Source: Scrofimicrobium canadense
Lineage (GTDB): Bacteria > Actinomycetota > Actinomycetes > Actinomycetales > Actinomycetaceae
Reading direction: 5' to 3'
DNA length: 64,000 bases
Assembly: GCF_009696615.1 (NCBI RefSeq)
Contig: NZ_VULO01000001.1
Span: 124,001-188,000, forward strand
Positions 34,427 to 44,403 of this stretch are shown in pieces. The notes below the pieces were generated by a model. That model searched no databases. It was given only the letters and a program-made list of their open reading frames with translations, and was not told where the DNA came from. The translations under genes were made by a program, and so were the position numbers. Numbering within the stretch: position 1 is the stretch's first letter; every line of letters begins with the position of its first letter.

Positions 34427-36006
34427 CTCGAGCTCGCGAAGCAATCGCAACTCTGATTGCCATGGGGATCACAGATTATGTGTACTGTCCCGGTTCCCGT
34501 GATGCTCCACTGGCCTATGCCCTTGCTGAAGCCGAGAAACGCAGTCTCGTGCGCGTCTATCCTTTTGCCGATGAACGCAGCGGCGCGTTCTTTGCCGTGG
34601 GTTTGTCGCGAGCGGGCATCGTTCCTGCGGTGATAACTACGTCCGGTACGGCCGCAGCTGAGCTGCATCCAGCGCTTGAAGAAGCAAAAGACCAAGAGCT
34701 CCCGTTAGTGGCAGTGACAGCAGATCGTCCTTTCGAACTTATTGGGGTGGGAGCTTCTCAAACGACCACTCAACACGGTTTGTATGGGCCAACACCAGTA
34801 GCTGAAGTTTCAGTGCCGGCAGGAGCTGCAGTGAAAGAGGCGATTATTCGTCTGGTGCGTGCGGCAAAGAGGGGGCCGGTTCATCTCAATATCGCTTTCG
34901 CAGATCCACTCATTCCTCAAGGGGACGAAATATGGCCAGAAGTCCGGGTGCCGCTTTTTGATGAGGGAGAGACCACTTTTCCACGGTGGAATGATGTCGT
35001 CGACGGGAATCTGGATACCGTGGTGGTTGCTGGTGATGGGGCTGATAGTGAGGTCGTTTCTCATGCCCGCATCGCTGGGATTCCCATTGTCGCTGAACCA
35101 ACCGCCCCGGGCAATGGCGGACACGCCCCCGTCGTTTTGCAGCTACTAATCGACAGAGTCCAGCAAGTGATTGTAACGGGGAAACCTACGCTGTCCAGAG
35201 GCGTACAAAGTCTTTTGGCGCAGGTGCCGCGAAAAGTAGTCGTGTCTTCTCTTCGCATTTGGCCTGATCCCGCTGGGCATGCACAGGCGGTGGTGCCGGG
35301 TTTGAGAGGAACAGCGCCTTCTGCACGTGCCCAGTGGAGCGCTGTATGGGAGACGATCGCTAGTGAAGCGGAAGTTGCAGCCGCAGCACTCGATGGAGAT
35401 ATGACGTTACTTGGCGTGGCGAGACAAATCTGGAGGTCACAACCTGAGGTTCCATTGTGGCTGGGAGCCTCCAACGCAGTGCGGGCCTTTGATATAGCGG
35501 GGTGGGGAGAGCGAAACAACGTTCACTCCAACCGAGGTCTGGCAGGTATAGATGGAACCATATCTACAGCGATAGGTTTTGGTGCAGCGCGTCAACAACC
35601 GATACGTGCGGTAATGGGTGACTTGACTTTTGCCTACGATATGAATGCGTTGGGCGCTCGTCCTCTACCTGAGCAAGACATCCAAGTTATCGTGTTGGAC
35701 GACGGGGGCGGGTCAATATTCGCGTCGCTTGAACATGGGAAACCTCAGTTTACGGAACTCTATGAGCGATATTTTGCTGTCAAACAAAGTGTGGACCCTG
35801 TAGGAGTTGCATTGGCGTGTGGGTGGGGTGCACAGCGAGTGGAGACACACAATGATTTGCAGGACATTCTTGAAGCTCCCGTCAGGGGAAGAAACCTTGT
35901 CCATGTGCCGGTTCCACGGGAATCTTCACTCATCACCGACCTTTCACATCGCACCCAGATAGCTCTCAGGAAATCTTCAGAAAACTGCCGCACAATAGTC
36001 CCATAG
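34408..36006 (+). CDS. menD: SEPHCHC synthase (MenD), thiamin diphosphate enzyme
   Basis: 532-residue ThDP-dependent enzyme condensing isochorismate with 2-oxoglutarate. VYCPGSRDAPLAYAL near residue 27, TTSGTAAAELHPALEEA, and LTADRP-like VTADRPFELIGVGASQTT are typical of MenD. The ThDP/Mg site is MGDLTFAYDMNAL ... VIVLDDGGGSIF. GTG start within menC. Confidence 0.95.
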   Translation: MPSESVTRAREAIATLIAMGITDYVYCPGSRDAPLAYALAEAEKRSLVRVYPFADERSGAFFAVGLSRAGIVPAVITTSGTAAAELHPALEEAKDQELPLVAVTADRPFELIGVGASQTTTQHGLYGPTPVAEVSVPAGAAVKEAIIRLVRAAKRGPVHLNIAFADPLIPQGDEIWPEVRVPLFDEGETTFPRWNDVVDGNLDTVVVAGDGADSEVVSHARIAGIPIVAEPTAPGNGGHAPVVLQLLIDRVQQVIVTGKPTLSRGVQSLLAQVPRKVVVSSLRIWPDPAGHAQAVVPGLRGTAPSARAQWSAVWETIASEAEVAAAALDGDMTLLGVARQIWRSQPEVPLWLGASNAVRAFDIAGWGERNNVHSNRGLAGIDGTISTAIGFGAARQQPIRAVMGDLTFAYDMNALGARPLPEQDIQVIVLDDGGGSIFASLEHGKPQFTELYERYFAVKQSVDPVGVALACGWGAQRVETHNDLQDILEAPVRGRNLVHVPVPRESSLITDLSHRTQIALRKSSENCRTIVP

Positions 36007-36026
36007 ATTTGACCAGGAGTGTATGC

Positions 36027-37361
36027 ATGAGCTCGCAATATCCCTATTCTGGGTACCAGCCGCCTCGACGCGTGGGGAACCGGTCTTCGTCGCGCCCGCA
36101 GCCGGTACCACCCCCCAGAGTTACCTACCCCCAAAGTTCTTCCATGGTTACTGCAGGTGTGCAAGGCGGAGGTCAGCCTCCCGCGACGCCGCCCAACCCG
36201 CCAGTAGCTGAAAGAACGCCAGAACCACCCCCAGTACCAAGCCGTACAACCCAAGGCTCTGGTGGCTCGAAGGGCCCCGGTTGGGGTGCTTTGATAGCCG
36301 CGATGGTGGGTACGGCAGCGATCTCGGTGGGCCTAACGATGGGATTGTCCTTGGGGCCATCGGCAACAGAAGGGAACGCGCAACCTGTTGCCTCGCAGTC
36401 AGAAGACCGCACACCAGTTTTCACAGGGGAGATTCCAGACTGGGAAGCGGTAGCTGCTGCGGTGGAACCAGCAACAGTCACTATTTCAGTATCTTCGGGG
36501 GAAGCTGGTGGGACAGGTTCAGGAGCAATCATTGACCCCTCGGGTGTCGTCGTTACGAACAACCACGTTGTTGCTACGGTCGCAAATGGCGGAGAGATTT
36601 CAGTGACTTTATCGGATGGGCGCGTCTATCCAGCTGAACTTGTAGGAACTGACCCCACTACGGACTTAGCTGTGATCCGGATGCTTGGGGAACCGCAGGA
36701 CCTGGTCGCAGTAAACCTTGCCTCTTCAGAGAGTCTTAAGGTGGGGGAACCCGTCATGGCTATAGGTGCGCCTTTAGGGCTATCTGGAACCGTTACTACG
36801 GGAGTGATTTCAGCCCTTGATCGGCCCGTTGCGGTCTCCGGTGATGGCGAGGGATCCGAACCAGTGATCACCAATGCAATCCAGGTGGATGCAGCGATCA
36901 ATCAAGGCAACTCTGGTGGGCCTCTATTCGACCCAACAGGGGCTGTCATCGGTATCAACTCTTCGATCGCCTCGCTCAGCAATTCTGCAGAAACAGCTGG
37001 TTCCATTGGGCTGGGGTTTGCTATACCCGTAGACCTAGTAAAGTCGGTAACGCAACAGATTCTTGAAACTGGGACGGTAAAGCATGCTCTGTTAGGTGTG
37101 ACTATCGGCTCGGGAATCGCGGAAGTCGAAGGTACCAGTCAAGTCGGGGCGGTAGTTGGTGAGGTGAATCCGGGCAGTGCTGCTGAAGAAGCTGGGCTTC
37201 GTCCCGGGGACGTGATCGTTGGCCTCGACGGGCATCCTGTTGTCTCGGGACCTTCACTCACCGGGTACGTGCGCAGGTATGTTGCAGGCGATCAAGTCAC
37301 TCTCGATGTCGTCCGTGACGGTGTAAAACAGCAGGTTCCCGTTATTCTCCAGGAAAAATAG
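36027..37361 (+). CDS. htrA: HtrA/DegP-like membrane serine protease
   Basis: 444 residues: a proline-rich cytoplasmic N-terminus of about 90 residues, one membrane helix (LIAAMVGTAAISVGLTMGL), a trypsin-like domain and a PDZ domain. Catalytic triad: His in VVTNNHVV, Asp in TTDLAVIRM, Ser in NQGNSGGPLF. PDZ region VGEVNPGSAAEEAGLRPGDV. The ATG at 36027 follows AGGAG by eight bases. Envelope protein quality control is the likely role. Convergent with menF, four bases apart. Confidence 0.92.
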   Translation: MSSQYPYSGYQPPRRVGNRSSSRPQPVPPPRVTYPQSSSMVTAGVQGGGQPPATPPNPPVAERTPEPPPVPSRTTQGSGGSKGPGWGALIAAMVGTAAISVGLTMGLSLGPSATEGNAQPVASQSEDRTPVFTGEIPDWEAVAAAVEPATVTISVSSGEAGGTGSGAIIDPSGVVVTNNHVVATVANGGEISVTLSDGRVYPAELVGTDPTTDLAVIRMLGEPQDLVAVNLASSESLKVGEPVMAIGAPLGLSGTVTTGVISALDRPVAVSGDGEGSEPVITNAIQVDAAINQGNSGGPLFDPTGAVIGINSSIASLSNSAETAGSIGLGFAIPVDLVKSVTQQILETGTVKHALLGVTIGSGIAEVEGTSQVGAVVGEVNPGSAAEEAGLRPGDVIVGLDGHPVVSGPSLTGYVRRYVAGDQVTLDVVRDGVKQQVPVILQEK

Positions 37362-37365
37362 GGGG

Positions 37366-38589
37366 TTAATCCTCAAGCTGTAGTGCTTCCAGCACCGGCC
37401 GCATTTTTGCCCGGGTCTCTGCCAGCTCGACTGCCGGCACAGAGTCGGGCATAATGCCGCCTCCCGCAAATACACGAATGCTCTTGCGATCATCAGTGAG
37501 TTGACCGCATCTCAGCGCTATACCAAATTCGCCGTCGCCAGTCCCGTCGACCCAACCAACCGGGCCGGAATACCTGCCGCGCTGAGTTCCCTCTATCGTT
37601 TCCAGAATGTTGTATGCGAGGGTTGTCGGTGTCCCACATACTGCAGCAGTGGGGTGAAGGGCGTGGATAACATCAAGCACACTGGCATTTGGAATCGAGG
37701 CGGTCACGTCGGTCGCCAAGTGTGTGACATTCGGTAGGTCCAGTATCGTCGGTTCCTGTGGAACCTCCAGCGAGTCGGAGAGGGGCGACAACGCGCGTGC
37801 CACTGACTCGACAGCAAAGTGATGCTCGCTGCGGTCTTTGAGAGAGCCTAAGAGTTCAGCGCCGTTGCCCGGTTCGCTGGTTCCTGCCAGCACTCGAGAT
37901 GTCACGGTGTCTCCCCGTTTAGCTGCCAGCATCTCTGGTGTAGCTCCTACCAAACCCGCTACTGAATACACCCATGTGGTGGGGTATAGGTCGTGGAGGC
38001 GCTGAGCTAAGAATCGCTCGTCAATGGGGGTTGCCGAGGAAATCACCATGTCTCGTGTAAGCACAACCTTGGCTGCGGCACCCGACTTGAGGAGGGCGAT
38101 TAAACGCCGCACTGCATCTTCCCATTGGCTCTGTGTCATTCGACCCGGCGCCGTCCACAATCCTGCGGGTGCGGTCACAGGCTCCCTCGATACATTGACC
38201 TCGTGCTGAGGTGAGGGTGGCTCCTCGTCGACAGCACATGTGAGTATGCGAGTTCCTTGGTTGTCACGAACAATAGCAACGCGGGGGACAACCAAGTAGC
38301 TGGTCGAATGGGATCCGAATGCGAAAGATGCCAACGCAATGGGCACCCCTCCAACCGCAGAATCGGCAATTTCCTTCCAAGCAGATGATGCCTCGCGGAT
38401 CGCGTGCCGACCTGAGAATTCCAAGCGGAGTGCTTCACCCCAGCCCACTATCTGTCTTTTGTCGCCTACCCAGCACAGTAGGTTCCCAGGCCTGGGCGCC
38501 AGATTCAGCAGGTTTTCTGGGGCATCGTGGAATTCTTCTGCGCGGATTTGCAACTGCACGGCACTCTCCTTTTGACGTAATGTAATCAT
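37366..38589 (-). CDS. menF: Isochorismate synthase
   Basis: 407-residue chorismate-utilising enzyme, the first committed step to menaquinone. Motifs: AAKVVLTRDM, LVGATPEMLAAKRGD, SRVLAGTSEPG, LKDRSEHHFAVESVA, LHPTAAVCGTPT and YSGPVGWVDG, and the C-terminal FAGGGIMPDS. Siderophore genes are absent, and all neighbours are men genes, so MenF is the natural reading. Divergent from ubiE. Confidence 0.93.
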   Translation of the reverse strand: MITLRQKESAVQLQIRAEEFHDAPENLLNLAPRPGNLLCWVGDKRQIVGWGEALRLEFSGRHAIREASSAWKEIADSAVGGVPIALASFAFGSHSTSYLVVPRVAIVRDNQGTRILTCAVDEEPPSPQHEVNVSREPVTAPAGLWTAPGRMTQSQWEDAVRRLIALLKSGAAAKVVLTRDMVISSATPIDERFLAQRLHDLYPTTWVYSVAGLVGATPEMLAAKRGDTVTSRVLAGTSEPGNGAELLGSLKDRSEHHFAVESVARALSPLSDSLEVPQEPTILDLPNVTHLATDVTASIPNASVLDVIHALHPTAAVCGTPTTLAYNILETIEGTQRGRYSGPVGWVDGTGDGEFGIALRCGQLTDDRKSIRVFAGGGIMPDSVPAVELAETRAKMRPVLEALQLED

Positions 38590-38606
38590 CCTAATGGCGA
38601 GCTTGC

Positions 38607-38612
38607 CATAAT
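38607..38612 (+). promoter_or_regulatory. -10 hexamer, leaderless start for ubiE
   Basis: CATAAT, six bases before the ATG at 38619, in the 29-bp gap shared with menF. Confidence 0.55.
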
Positions 38613-38618
38613 AGGACT

Positions 38619-39323
38619 ATGACAAACAGTGAAGCCCGTGCAGACCTATCGAAAAACCCTGGCGATGTTGCCGCAATGTTTGACCAGGTAGCACCACGTT
38701 ATGACGTGATGAACGATGTATTATCGGCAGGGCAAGTTTACATTTGGCGTCGCGCAACGGTGAACGCAATAGCCCCCGAGAGAGGGCAAGACATTCTCGA
38801 TCTTGCGGCAGGAACGGGCACTTCGTCGCATGCTATTGCTCAGTCAGGAGCATACGTTATTGCCTGCGATCTGTCGGAGGGGATGATCGAGGTCGGTCGG
38901 CAGCGATTTCCCACACTGAATTTCGTTCAGGGTGATGCAACAGACTTACCGTTTGCTGATGACCAGTTCGATGCAGTCACTATCAGTTTCGGGATACGCA
39001 ATGTGCAGGACACTCGGCGGGCTTTACGTGAAATGCTTCGAGTGACGAAACCTGGCGGTCGACTGGTTGTGTGCGAGTTTTCGACTCCTGAAAACCCAGC
39101 GTTTCGGTCTCTCTACCGTTTCTATTTGGGGCAGGTTCTTCCGCGCATCGCCAAGATTGCCTCCAGCGATGGTAGTGCCTACGAGTACTTGATGGAATCA
39201 ATCATTGATTGGCCACATCAGCTTGATTTTGGCCACACTATCGAGGAAGCGGGATGGAAAAATGTGGAATACCGCAGTCTCTCTGGAGGGATAGTTGCGC
39301 TGCATCGCGCATTCAAACAGTAG
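38619..39323 (+). CDS. menG: Demethylmenaquinone methyltransferase
   Basis: 234-residue UbiE/MenG methyltransferase adding the ring methyl from SAM. VAAMFDQVAPRYDVMNDVLS is the UbiE family N-terminal signature, ILDLAAGTGTSSHA the SAM loop, and RVTKPGGRLVVCEFSTPE and SLSGGIVALHRAFK the C-terminal signatures. Followed by menJ after 109 bp. Confidence 0.95.
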   Translation: MTNSEARADLSKNPGDVAAMFDQVAPRYDVMNDVLSAGQVYIWRRATVNAIAPERGQDILDLAAGTGTSSHAIAQSGAYVIACDLSEGMIEVGRQRFPTLNFVQGDATDLPFADDQFDAVTISFGIRNVQDTRRALREMLRVTKPGGRLVVCEFSTPENPAFRSLYRFYLGQVLPRIAKIASSDGSAYEYLMESIIDWPHQLDFGHTIEEAGWKNVEYRSLSGGIVALHRAFKQ

Positions 39324-39389
39324 TAGCTAAGCATCTGTTCCCGCATCCTGGGCGTTACGGTAACTGACGGAGCGGCATGCGGCCCGGCG

Positions 39390-39414
39390 TACAGTTTTAT
39401 GGCCCCGTACGTGG
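39390..39414. repeat. 25-bp dispersed repeat, copy 2 (menJ promoter)
   Basis: Starts TACAGTTTTATG and ends CCCCGTACGTGG; two mismatches to 3386-3410. It lies six bases upstream of the menJ -10 hexamer, covering the -35 region, and so may be an operator. Confidence 0.7.
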
Positions 39415-39420
39415 CTGGGA

Positions 39421-39426
39421 TAGGAT
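39421..39426 (+). promoter_or_regulatory. -10 hexamer, leaderless start for menJ
   Basis: TAGGAT, six bases before the GTG at 39433. As the following genes are closely packed, this promoter could also drive the nuo operon. Confidence 0.55.
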
Positions 39427-39432
39427 GGGCGG

Positions 39433-40716
39433 GTGTCCACAACCAAAGCTATTTCGCATATTGACGCGGACGTCATCATTGTCGGAGGAGGACCCGGAGG
39501 GGCCTCAGCGGCCTACCACATGGCTCAAGCTGGCATTGACGTGGCAGTCCTTGACCGAGCCTCGTTTCCCAGAGATAAAGTATGCGGTGATGGCCTCACC
39601 CCTGCAGCTGTAGCCGAACTGGTACATATGGGGATCGATTTTTCCTCATGGGCTCACAACCAAGGTCTCCATGTCATTGGTGGCGGACATAGTCTGTATT
39701 TTGATTGGCCCGATCAGATGACCCGACCCAACTTCGGGTTGGCTCGGCCCCGTATGCAGCTTGATGCAACACTGATTGAAAAAGCGCAGCGCGCTGGCGC
39801 CCGACTTTATGAAAACCATAATGTGTTCGAAGCCGTACAGGATTCACTGGGCAGAGTCGTTGGTGTGAAAGCTCGAGTCGGACGTGGTGCAGGTGCCAGA
39901 GAAGTCTCAGCTAGCGCGCGGCTGGTTGTTGACGCGGGTGGCGTGGCGGGGCGACTGTCCACCAGTCTAGGGATAGAAAAGAAAATAAACCGTCCCCTGG
40001 GAGTTGCGGCTCGCACGTATTTTAAGAGTCCACGGGCTGACTATGGGTGGATGGAATCGCATCTCGAACTCTGGAGTGGAAAGCCAGGAGAATCTGAGCT
40101 CCTACCGGGCTACGGGTGGATTTTCCCGCTAGGCGACGGCTTGGTCAATGTGGGACTTGGTTCGGTGTCCTCAACAGCGAATGCCACCCAGATCCCGTAT
40201 AAGCAAGTCTTCGGTCAGTGGGTTGCCAATCTTCCTGAGGAATGGGGTTTTACTCCTGAGAATCAGGTGGGACCGCTGCGGTCCGCAGCTCTTCCCATGG
40301 CGTTCAACCGTAAGCCCCACTATTCTTGCGGATTTGCTGTAGTAGGGGATGCAGGTGGCATGGTTTCACCTTTCAATGGTGAAGGTATCGCCCCCGCAAT
40401 GAAAGCTGGCAGAATACTGGCTCAAGCCGCCGCGGAAGCGCTCATTCGGACTAGCCGCGTGAGCTTCGATCGAGCGATGTTGGTCTATCCTCATGAATTA
40501 GTTAACGAGTATGGAGGTTATTACTCGCTAGGTAGGGTGTTCGTGAAACTCATAGAAAACCCTCAGATCATGCGGATTTGCACAAACTACGGTTTGCCAC
40601 GGCGTAGGCTAATGAAGTTGGTCAATAAACTACTCTCGGATGGCTATGAGAGAAAGGGCGGTGACGCGGATGATCGTCTCATCGCAACATTGGCCACGTT
40701 GGTACGCAAGGTATAA
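39433..40716 (+). CDS. menJ: Menaquinone reductase MenJ-like (geranylgeranyl reductase family)
   Basis: 427-residue FAD-dependent reductase that saturates one isoprene unit of the quinone tail. Dinucleotide loop DVIIVGGGPGGASAAYHMA, then FPRDKVCGDGLTP, VVGDAGGMVSPFNGEGI near the second FAD motif. In mycobacteria the menJ (Rv0561c) gene likewise stands between ubiE and a polyprenyl diphosphate synthase. Here the nuo operon lies between menJ and that synthase, 15 bp after menJ. Confidence 0.88.
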   Translation: MSTTKAISHIDADVIIVGGGPGGASAAYHMAQAGIDVAVLDRASFPRDKVCGDGLTPAAVAELVHMGIDFSSWAHNQGLHVIGGGHSLYFDWPDQMTRPNFGLARPRMQLDATLIEKAQRAGARLYENHNVFEAVQDSLGRVVGVKARVGRGAGAREVSASARLVVDAGGVAGRLSTSLGIEKKINRPLGVAARTYFKSPRADYGWMESHLELWSGKPGESELLPGYGWIFPLGDGLVNVGLGSVSSTANATQIPYKQVFGQWVANLPEEWGFTPENQVGPLRSAALPMAFNRKPHYSCGFAVVGDAGGMVSPFNGEGIAPAMKAGRILAQAAAEALIRTSRVSFDRAMLVYPHELVNEYGGYYSLGRVFVKLIENPQIMRICTNYGLPRRRLMKLVNKLLSDGYERKGGDADDRLIATLATLVRKV

Positions 40717-40731
40717 GGATCGGGAGAGAAG

Positions 40732-41094
40732 ATGACTAACCCGTATGTCCCGCTGCTCATCATGGCCGCGGTGGCGTTCTTGGTCTCTCTTGGCGGACTA
40801 GGCGCTTCGGCGATCCTTGGCCCCAGACAGAAGAACAGGGTCAAGGCACAAAACTATGAGTGCGGTATTGACCCCAGCCCCGTGCATCTTGAGGACGGGC
40901 GCTTCCCTGTGAAGTACTACCTAGTGGCGATGACCTTCATCGTCTTTGATGTAGAGGTCGTCTTTCTCTACCCCTGGGCTGTATCTTTTGGACTTTTGGG
41001 ACCATTTGGATTGATCACGGCACTGGTTTTTATCGCTTTGATCACGGTTCCGCTGATCTACGAACTCCGTCGTGAAGGGTTGGAGTGGACATAA
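40732..41094 (+). CDS. nuoA: NADH-quinone oxidoreductase subunit A
   Basis: 120-residue membrane subunit of complex I with three helices. ESCGID-type loop appears as NYECGIDPSPVHLEDGRFPVKYY, and the FIVFDVEVVFLYPWAV helix is the family hallmark. GGGAGAGAAG upstream. First of 14 nuo genes in standard order; its stop touches the ATG of nuoB. Confidence 0.96.
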   Translation: MTNPYVPLLIMAAVAFLVSLGGLGASAILGPRQKNRVKAQNYECGIDPSPVHLEDGRFPVKYYLVAMTFIVFDVEVVFLYPWAVSFGLLGPFGLITALVFIALITVPLIYELRREGLEWT

Positions 41095-41649
41095 ATGGGT
41101 ATTGAAGAAAAGCTCCCTTCGGGAGTAGCGCTCACCAGTATCGAAAAGGTGCTGGGACTGGCGCGCAAATACAGCCAATGGCCCGTCACAATGGGGCTTG
41201 CCTGCTGCGCTATTGAGATGATGGCAGGTGGAACTCCTCGTTTTGACATGTCACGTTTTGGACTGGAAGTGTTCCGCGCCAGCCCGCGACATTCAGACTT
41301 GATGATCGTATCTGGACGCGTGTCACAAAAAATGGCTCCCATCGTCCGCAATGTGTATGACTCTATGCCAGAACCCAAATGGGTAATCTCTATGGGGGCT
41401 TGTGCCTCCTCGGGCGGTATGTTCAACAACTACGCTATTGTCCAGGGAGTCGACCACATTGTCCCTGTTGATGTGTATCTTCCTGGATGCCCCCCGCGTC
41501 CAGAAGCCTTGATCCACGCTGTTCTTACTCTGCGTGAACAAATCGGAAAAGAACCTCTCGGTGTCCATCGTGAAGAAATCGCACGGGCAGCTGAGAAGGC
41601 CGCATTAGAAGCCACTCCGATCCACAGTATGAAGGGACTGCTGGCGTGA
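41095..41649 (+). CDS. nuoB: NADH-quinone oxidoreductase subunit B
   Basis: 184-residue peripheral subunit carrying cluster N2. Cysteine ligands: [12 protein letters not shown] (adjacent pair), [13 protein letters not shown], and [13 protein letters not shown]. Starts directly after nuoA and overlaps nuoC by four bases. Confidence 0.97.
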   Translation: MGIEEKLPSGVALTSIEKVLGLARKYSQWPVTMGLACCAIEMMAGGTPRFDMSRFGLEVFRASPRHSDLMIVSGRVSQKMAPIVRNVYDSMPEPKWVISMGACASSGGMFNNYAIVQGVDHIVPVDVYLPGCPPRPEALIHAVLTLREQIGKEPLGVHREEIARAAEKAALEATPIHSMKGLLA

Positions 41650-42380
41650 GCGAAGAAATCGAGAATATCGATCCGCAGGATGAAACATCATTACAGCGAC
41701 CTCCTTCCGTATTCGAGCAGCCCGAAGTTATCTCGGTACGTCACGGGTCATTCGGTGTGATCGATGATGGTGATACCACAGGATTTGGTGGCCTGGTTGA
41801 AACCTTCAGTCTTCCGGGTGCATCACCTCGCCCATATGGTGGGTGGTTCGATGAGGCTGTCGACGTCATCGAAGAACTACTCACGACTGACGGCATCGCT
41901 AGAGATGAGGCGATCGAAAAAATCGTCGTCAACGGCGACGAACTTATCATCACAGTTCCACGGGAGCACCTGCGTACGATTGCACGCTACTTGCGTGATG
42001 ACCAAGACCTTCGTTTTGAAATGTGTCTAGGGATTTCGGCCGTGAACTATCCGGGCGATGCAGGACGAGAATTTCATGGCCTCTACCCGTTCCGTTCCTT
42101 CACTCATAAACGCGTGATATTTGTAGAAACTACCTGCCCAGATGAGGATTGTTGGCTTCCCAGTATCGTTGATATCTATCCGGGTAATGATTGGTCTGAA
42201 CGCGAAGCATGGGATCTGATGGGTATTGTCTTCCGCGGCCACCCGTCCCTCACACGCATTGAGTTGCCCTCTGATTGGGTGGGGCACCCGCAACGCAAGG
42301 ACTACCCACTGGGCGGCATTCCCATCGAATACCGTGGTGCAACTGTGCCACCGGTCGATACCAGGAGGTCATACAACTGA
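41646..42380 (+). CDS. nuoC: NADH-quinone oxidoreductase subunit C
   Basis: 244-residue peripheral subunit (30-kDa type). Core signature [19 protein letters not shown] with [21 protein letters not shown]. An acidic N-terminal extension of about 70 residues precedes the conserved fold, common in actinobacteria. Separate from nuoD, not fused. One-base overlap with the nuoD ATG. Confidence 0.95.
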   Translation: MSEEIENIDPQDETSLQRPPSVFEQPEVISVRHGSFGVIDDGDTTGFGGLVETFSLPGASPRPYGGWFDEAVDVIEELLTTDGIARDEAIEKIVVNGDELIITVPREHLRTIARYLRDDQDLRFEMCLGISAVNYPGDAGREFHGLYPFRSFTHKRVIFVETTCPDEDCWLPSIVDIYPGNDWSEREAWDLMGIVFRGHPSLTRIELPSDWVGHPQRKDYPLGGIPIEYRGATVPPVDTRRSYN

Positions 42381-43723
42381 TGGCGGATTTTAAGGCCACA
42401 GCTGGTGGCGAACAGATCAATGTTGACGACTATGCAGATATTCTCGCTCAAGGTGGGGACTGGGAAGATGTCCTTGACGAGATTCGTAAGATCACTAGTG
42501 AACGCATAGTTCTCAATATGGGCCCCGTTCACCCTTCGACTCACGGGGTTATTCGTCTGATTCTTGAACTTGATGGGGAAACCGTACGCGATACTCGCGT
42601 CGATATCGGCTATCTCCACACGGGCATAGAGAAAAACATGGAGTTCCGCACGTGGACTCAGGGCGTGACCTTCTGTACCCGCATGGACTACGTAGCCCCA
42701 TTTTTCCAGGAAGTGTCCTATTGTTTGGCGGTCGAAAAACTTCTAGGTATCACCGACCAGATTCCAGAACGCGCAACACTTATCCGTGTGCTCCTCATGG
42801 AACTCAACCGAATCGCCAGTCACATTGTTGCGATTGGGACAGGTGGCAACGAACTTGGTGCCACGACTTTGATGACGATTGCTTTCAGAGGCCGTGAAGA
42901 AATACTGAGGATCTTTGAGAGGATCACCGGTCTGCGCATGAACCACGCGTTTGTGCGCCCTGGTGGTGTTCCTATGGATCTGCCGGAAGGTACAGTGGAC
43001 TATATTCGTCCGCTGCTTGACAAGGTACGGCGAGACATCGGTGAGCTCTTCGACATCGTCGCTGAGAATCCAATCTTCCACAAGCGTTTCAAGGGCGTCG
43101 GTCATTTGTCCATGTCAGCCATGATGGCACTTGGCGTCACTGGCCCATCTCTAAGAGCCGGTGGTTTAGCGACTGACCTGCGTAAAGACGCGCCCTATTG
43201 CGGGTACGAAGACTTTGACTTTGATGTTCCCACTCGAGACTCTTCTGATGCCTTCAACCGGGCAATGGTTCGTTTCGAAGAGTGCTATCAGTCGATTCGC
43301 ATCGTTGACCAGGTACTCAAACGTCTTGAGGACACTGAGGGCGCACCGGTGATGGTTGCCGATAAGCATATTGCTTGGCCCGCGCAACTATCTGTTGGCA
43401 CTGACGGCCAGGGTAACAGTCCCGCACATATCCAAGAGATTATGGGCGAATCGATGGAGTCACTCATCCACCATTTCAAGCTGGTGACCGAGGGATTCCG
43501 CGTTCCGGCCGGACAGACATACCAAGAAGTAGAACACGCCAAAGGAATCTTGGGCACGCACTTGGTTTCAGCTGGTGGTACCCGCCCATTCCGCGCTCAC
43601 TTCCGCGACCCATCCTTCAATAACTTACAGGCTATGGCAGTCGCAACCGAAGGCGGACAATTGGCTGATGTCGTCGTTACATTGGCGTCTCTCGACCCCG
43701 TTGCTGGAGGTGTGGACCGATGA
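42380..43723 (+). CDS. nuoD: NADH-quinone oxidoreductase subunit D
   Basis: 447-residue 49-kDa-type subunit forming the quinone site with Nuo[32 protein letters not shown] and the C-terminal [21 protein letters not shown] with [13 protein letters not shown] are conserved; the quinone-site histidine lies in HPSTHG. The ATG at 42380 overlaps the nuoC stop and follows CCAGGAGG. The open frame upstream to 42275 lies inside nuoC and is not coding in this frame. Confidence 0.97.
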   Translation: MADFKATAGGEQINVDDYADILAQGGDWEDVLDEIRKITSERIVLNMGPVHPSTHGVIRLILELDGETVRDTRVDIGYLHTGIEKNMEFRTWTQGVTFCTRMDYVAPFFQEVSYCLAVEKLLGITDQIPERATLIRVLLMELNRIASHIVAIGTGGNELGATTLMTIAFRGREEILRIFERITGLRMNHAFVRPGGVPMDLPEGTVDYIRPLLDKVRRDIGELFDIVAENPIFHKRFKGVGHLSMSAMMALGVTGPSLRAGGLATDLRKDAPYCGYEDFDFDVPTRDSSDAFNRAMVRFEECYQSIRIVDQVLKRLEDTEGAPVMVADKHIAWPAQLSVGTDGQGNSPAHIQEIMGESMESLIHHFKLVTEGFRVPAGQTYQEVEHAKGILGTHLVSAGGTRPFRAHFRDPSFNNLQAMAVATEGGQLADVVVTLASLDPVAGGVDR

Positions 43724-44403
43724 GTTATTCACATGAAGTAGAACAGCAGCTGCGAAAAGATGCGGCTGAGGTAATAGCGAGGTATCCAGAGGGTCATGCG
43801 CGTTCGGCGTTGCTTCCCCTGCTGCATCTGGTGCAGTCGGTAGATGGTTACGTGAGTCCTGATGGTATTGCCCTCATCGCAGAAATCCTTGATCTCTCTC
43901 AGGCACAGATTTCAGCAGTGGCGACGTTCTACACGCAGTTCAAGAAGCACCCGAATGGTGAATACAACGTGGGCGTATGCACAAATGCACTATGTGGGAT
44001 TTTGGGCGGAGACCAGATTTACGAGGCACTTTCAAATCACCTCGGAATTCACCACGACGAAACCACCGAAGACGGGAAAATTACTCTTGAAAAACTAGAG
44101 TGCAATGCGGCATGTGACTATGCGCCGGTCATCATGGTCAATTGGGAGTTCTTCGACAACCAAAATCCAGATTCGGCTGTGGAACTAGTGGAATCTCTAG
44201 AAAACGGCAAGCCCGTAGCGCCCACGCGTGGTCCGGATTCTCTGCGCACGTTCAAAGAAGTGAGTCGTACTTTGGCAGGCTTCAGGGATGGGTTGGCGAA
44301 TCAAGGTCCATCGGCTGGCCCCCAGAGTCTCCGTGGCCTCGACGTGGCGAGGAATCACGATTGGAAAGCTCCAGAGTTTGTAGCTGAAGAGGCAGGCAAA
44401 TGA
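43720..44403 (+). CDS. nuoE: NADH-quinone oxidoreductase subunit E
   Basis: 227-residue thioredoxin-like subunit with a [2Fe-2S] cluster: [12 protein letters not shown] and [12 protein letters not shown] provide four cysteines. The N-terminal helical part ([20 protein letters not shown]) is typical. A C-terminal extension of about 50 residues, rich in polar residues, follows the conserved domain. ATGA overlaps on both sides. Confidence 0.96.
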   Translation: MSYSHEVEQQLRKDAAEVIARYPEGHARSALLPLLHLVQSVDGYVSPDGIALIAEILDLSQAQISAVATFYTQFKKHPNGEYNVGVCTNALCGILGGDQIYEALSNHLGIHHDETTEDGKITLEKLECNAACDYAPVIMVNWEFFDNQNPDSAVELVESLENGKPVAPTRGPDSLRTFKEVSRTLAGFRDGLANQGPSAGPQSLRGLDVARNHDWKAPEFVAEEAGK

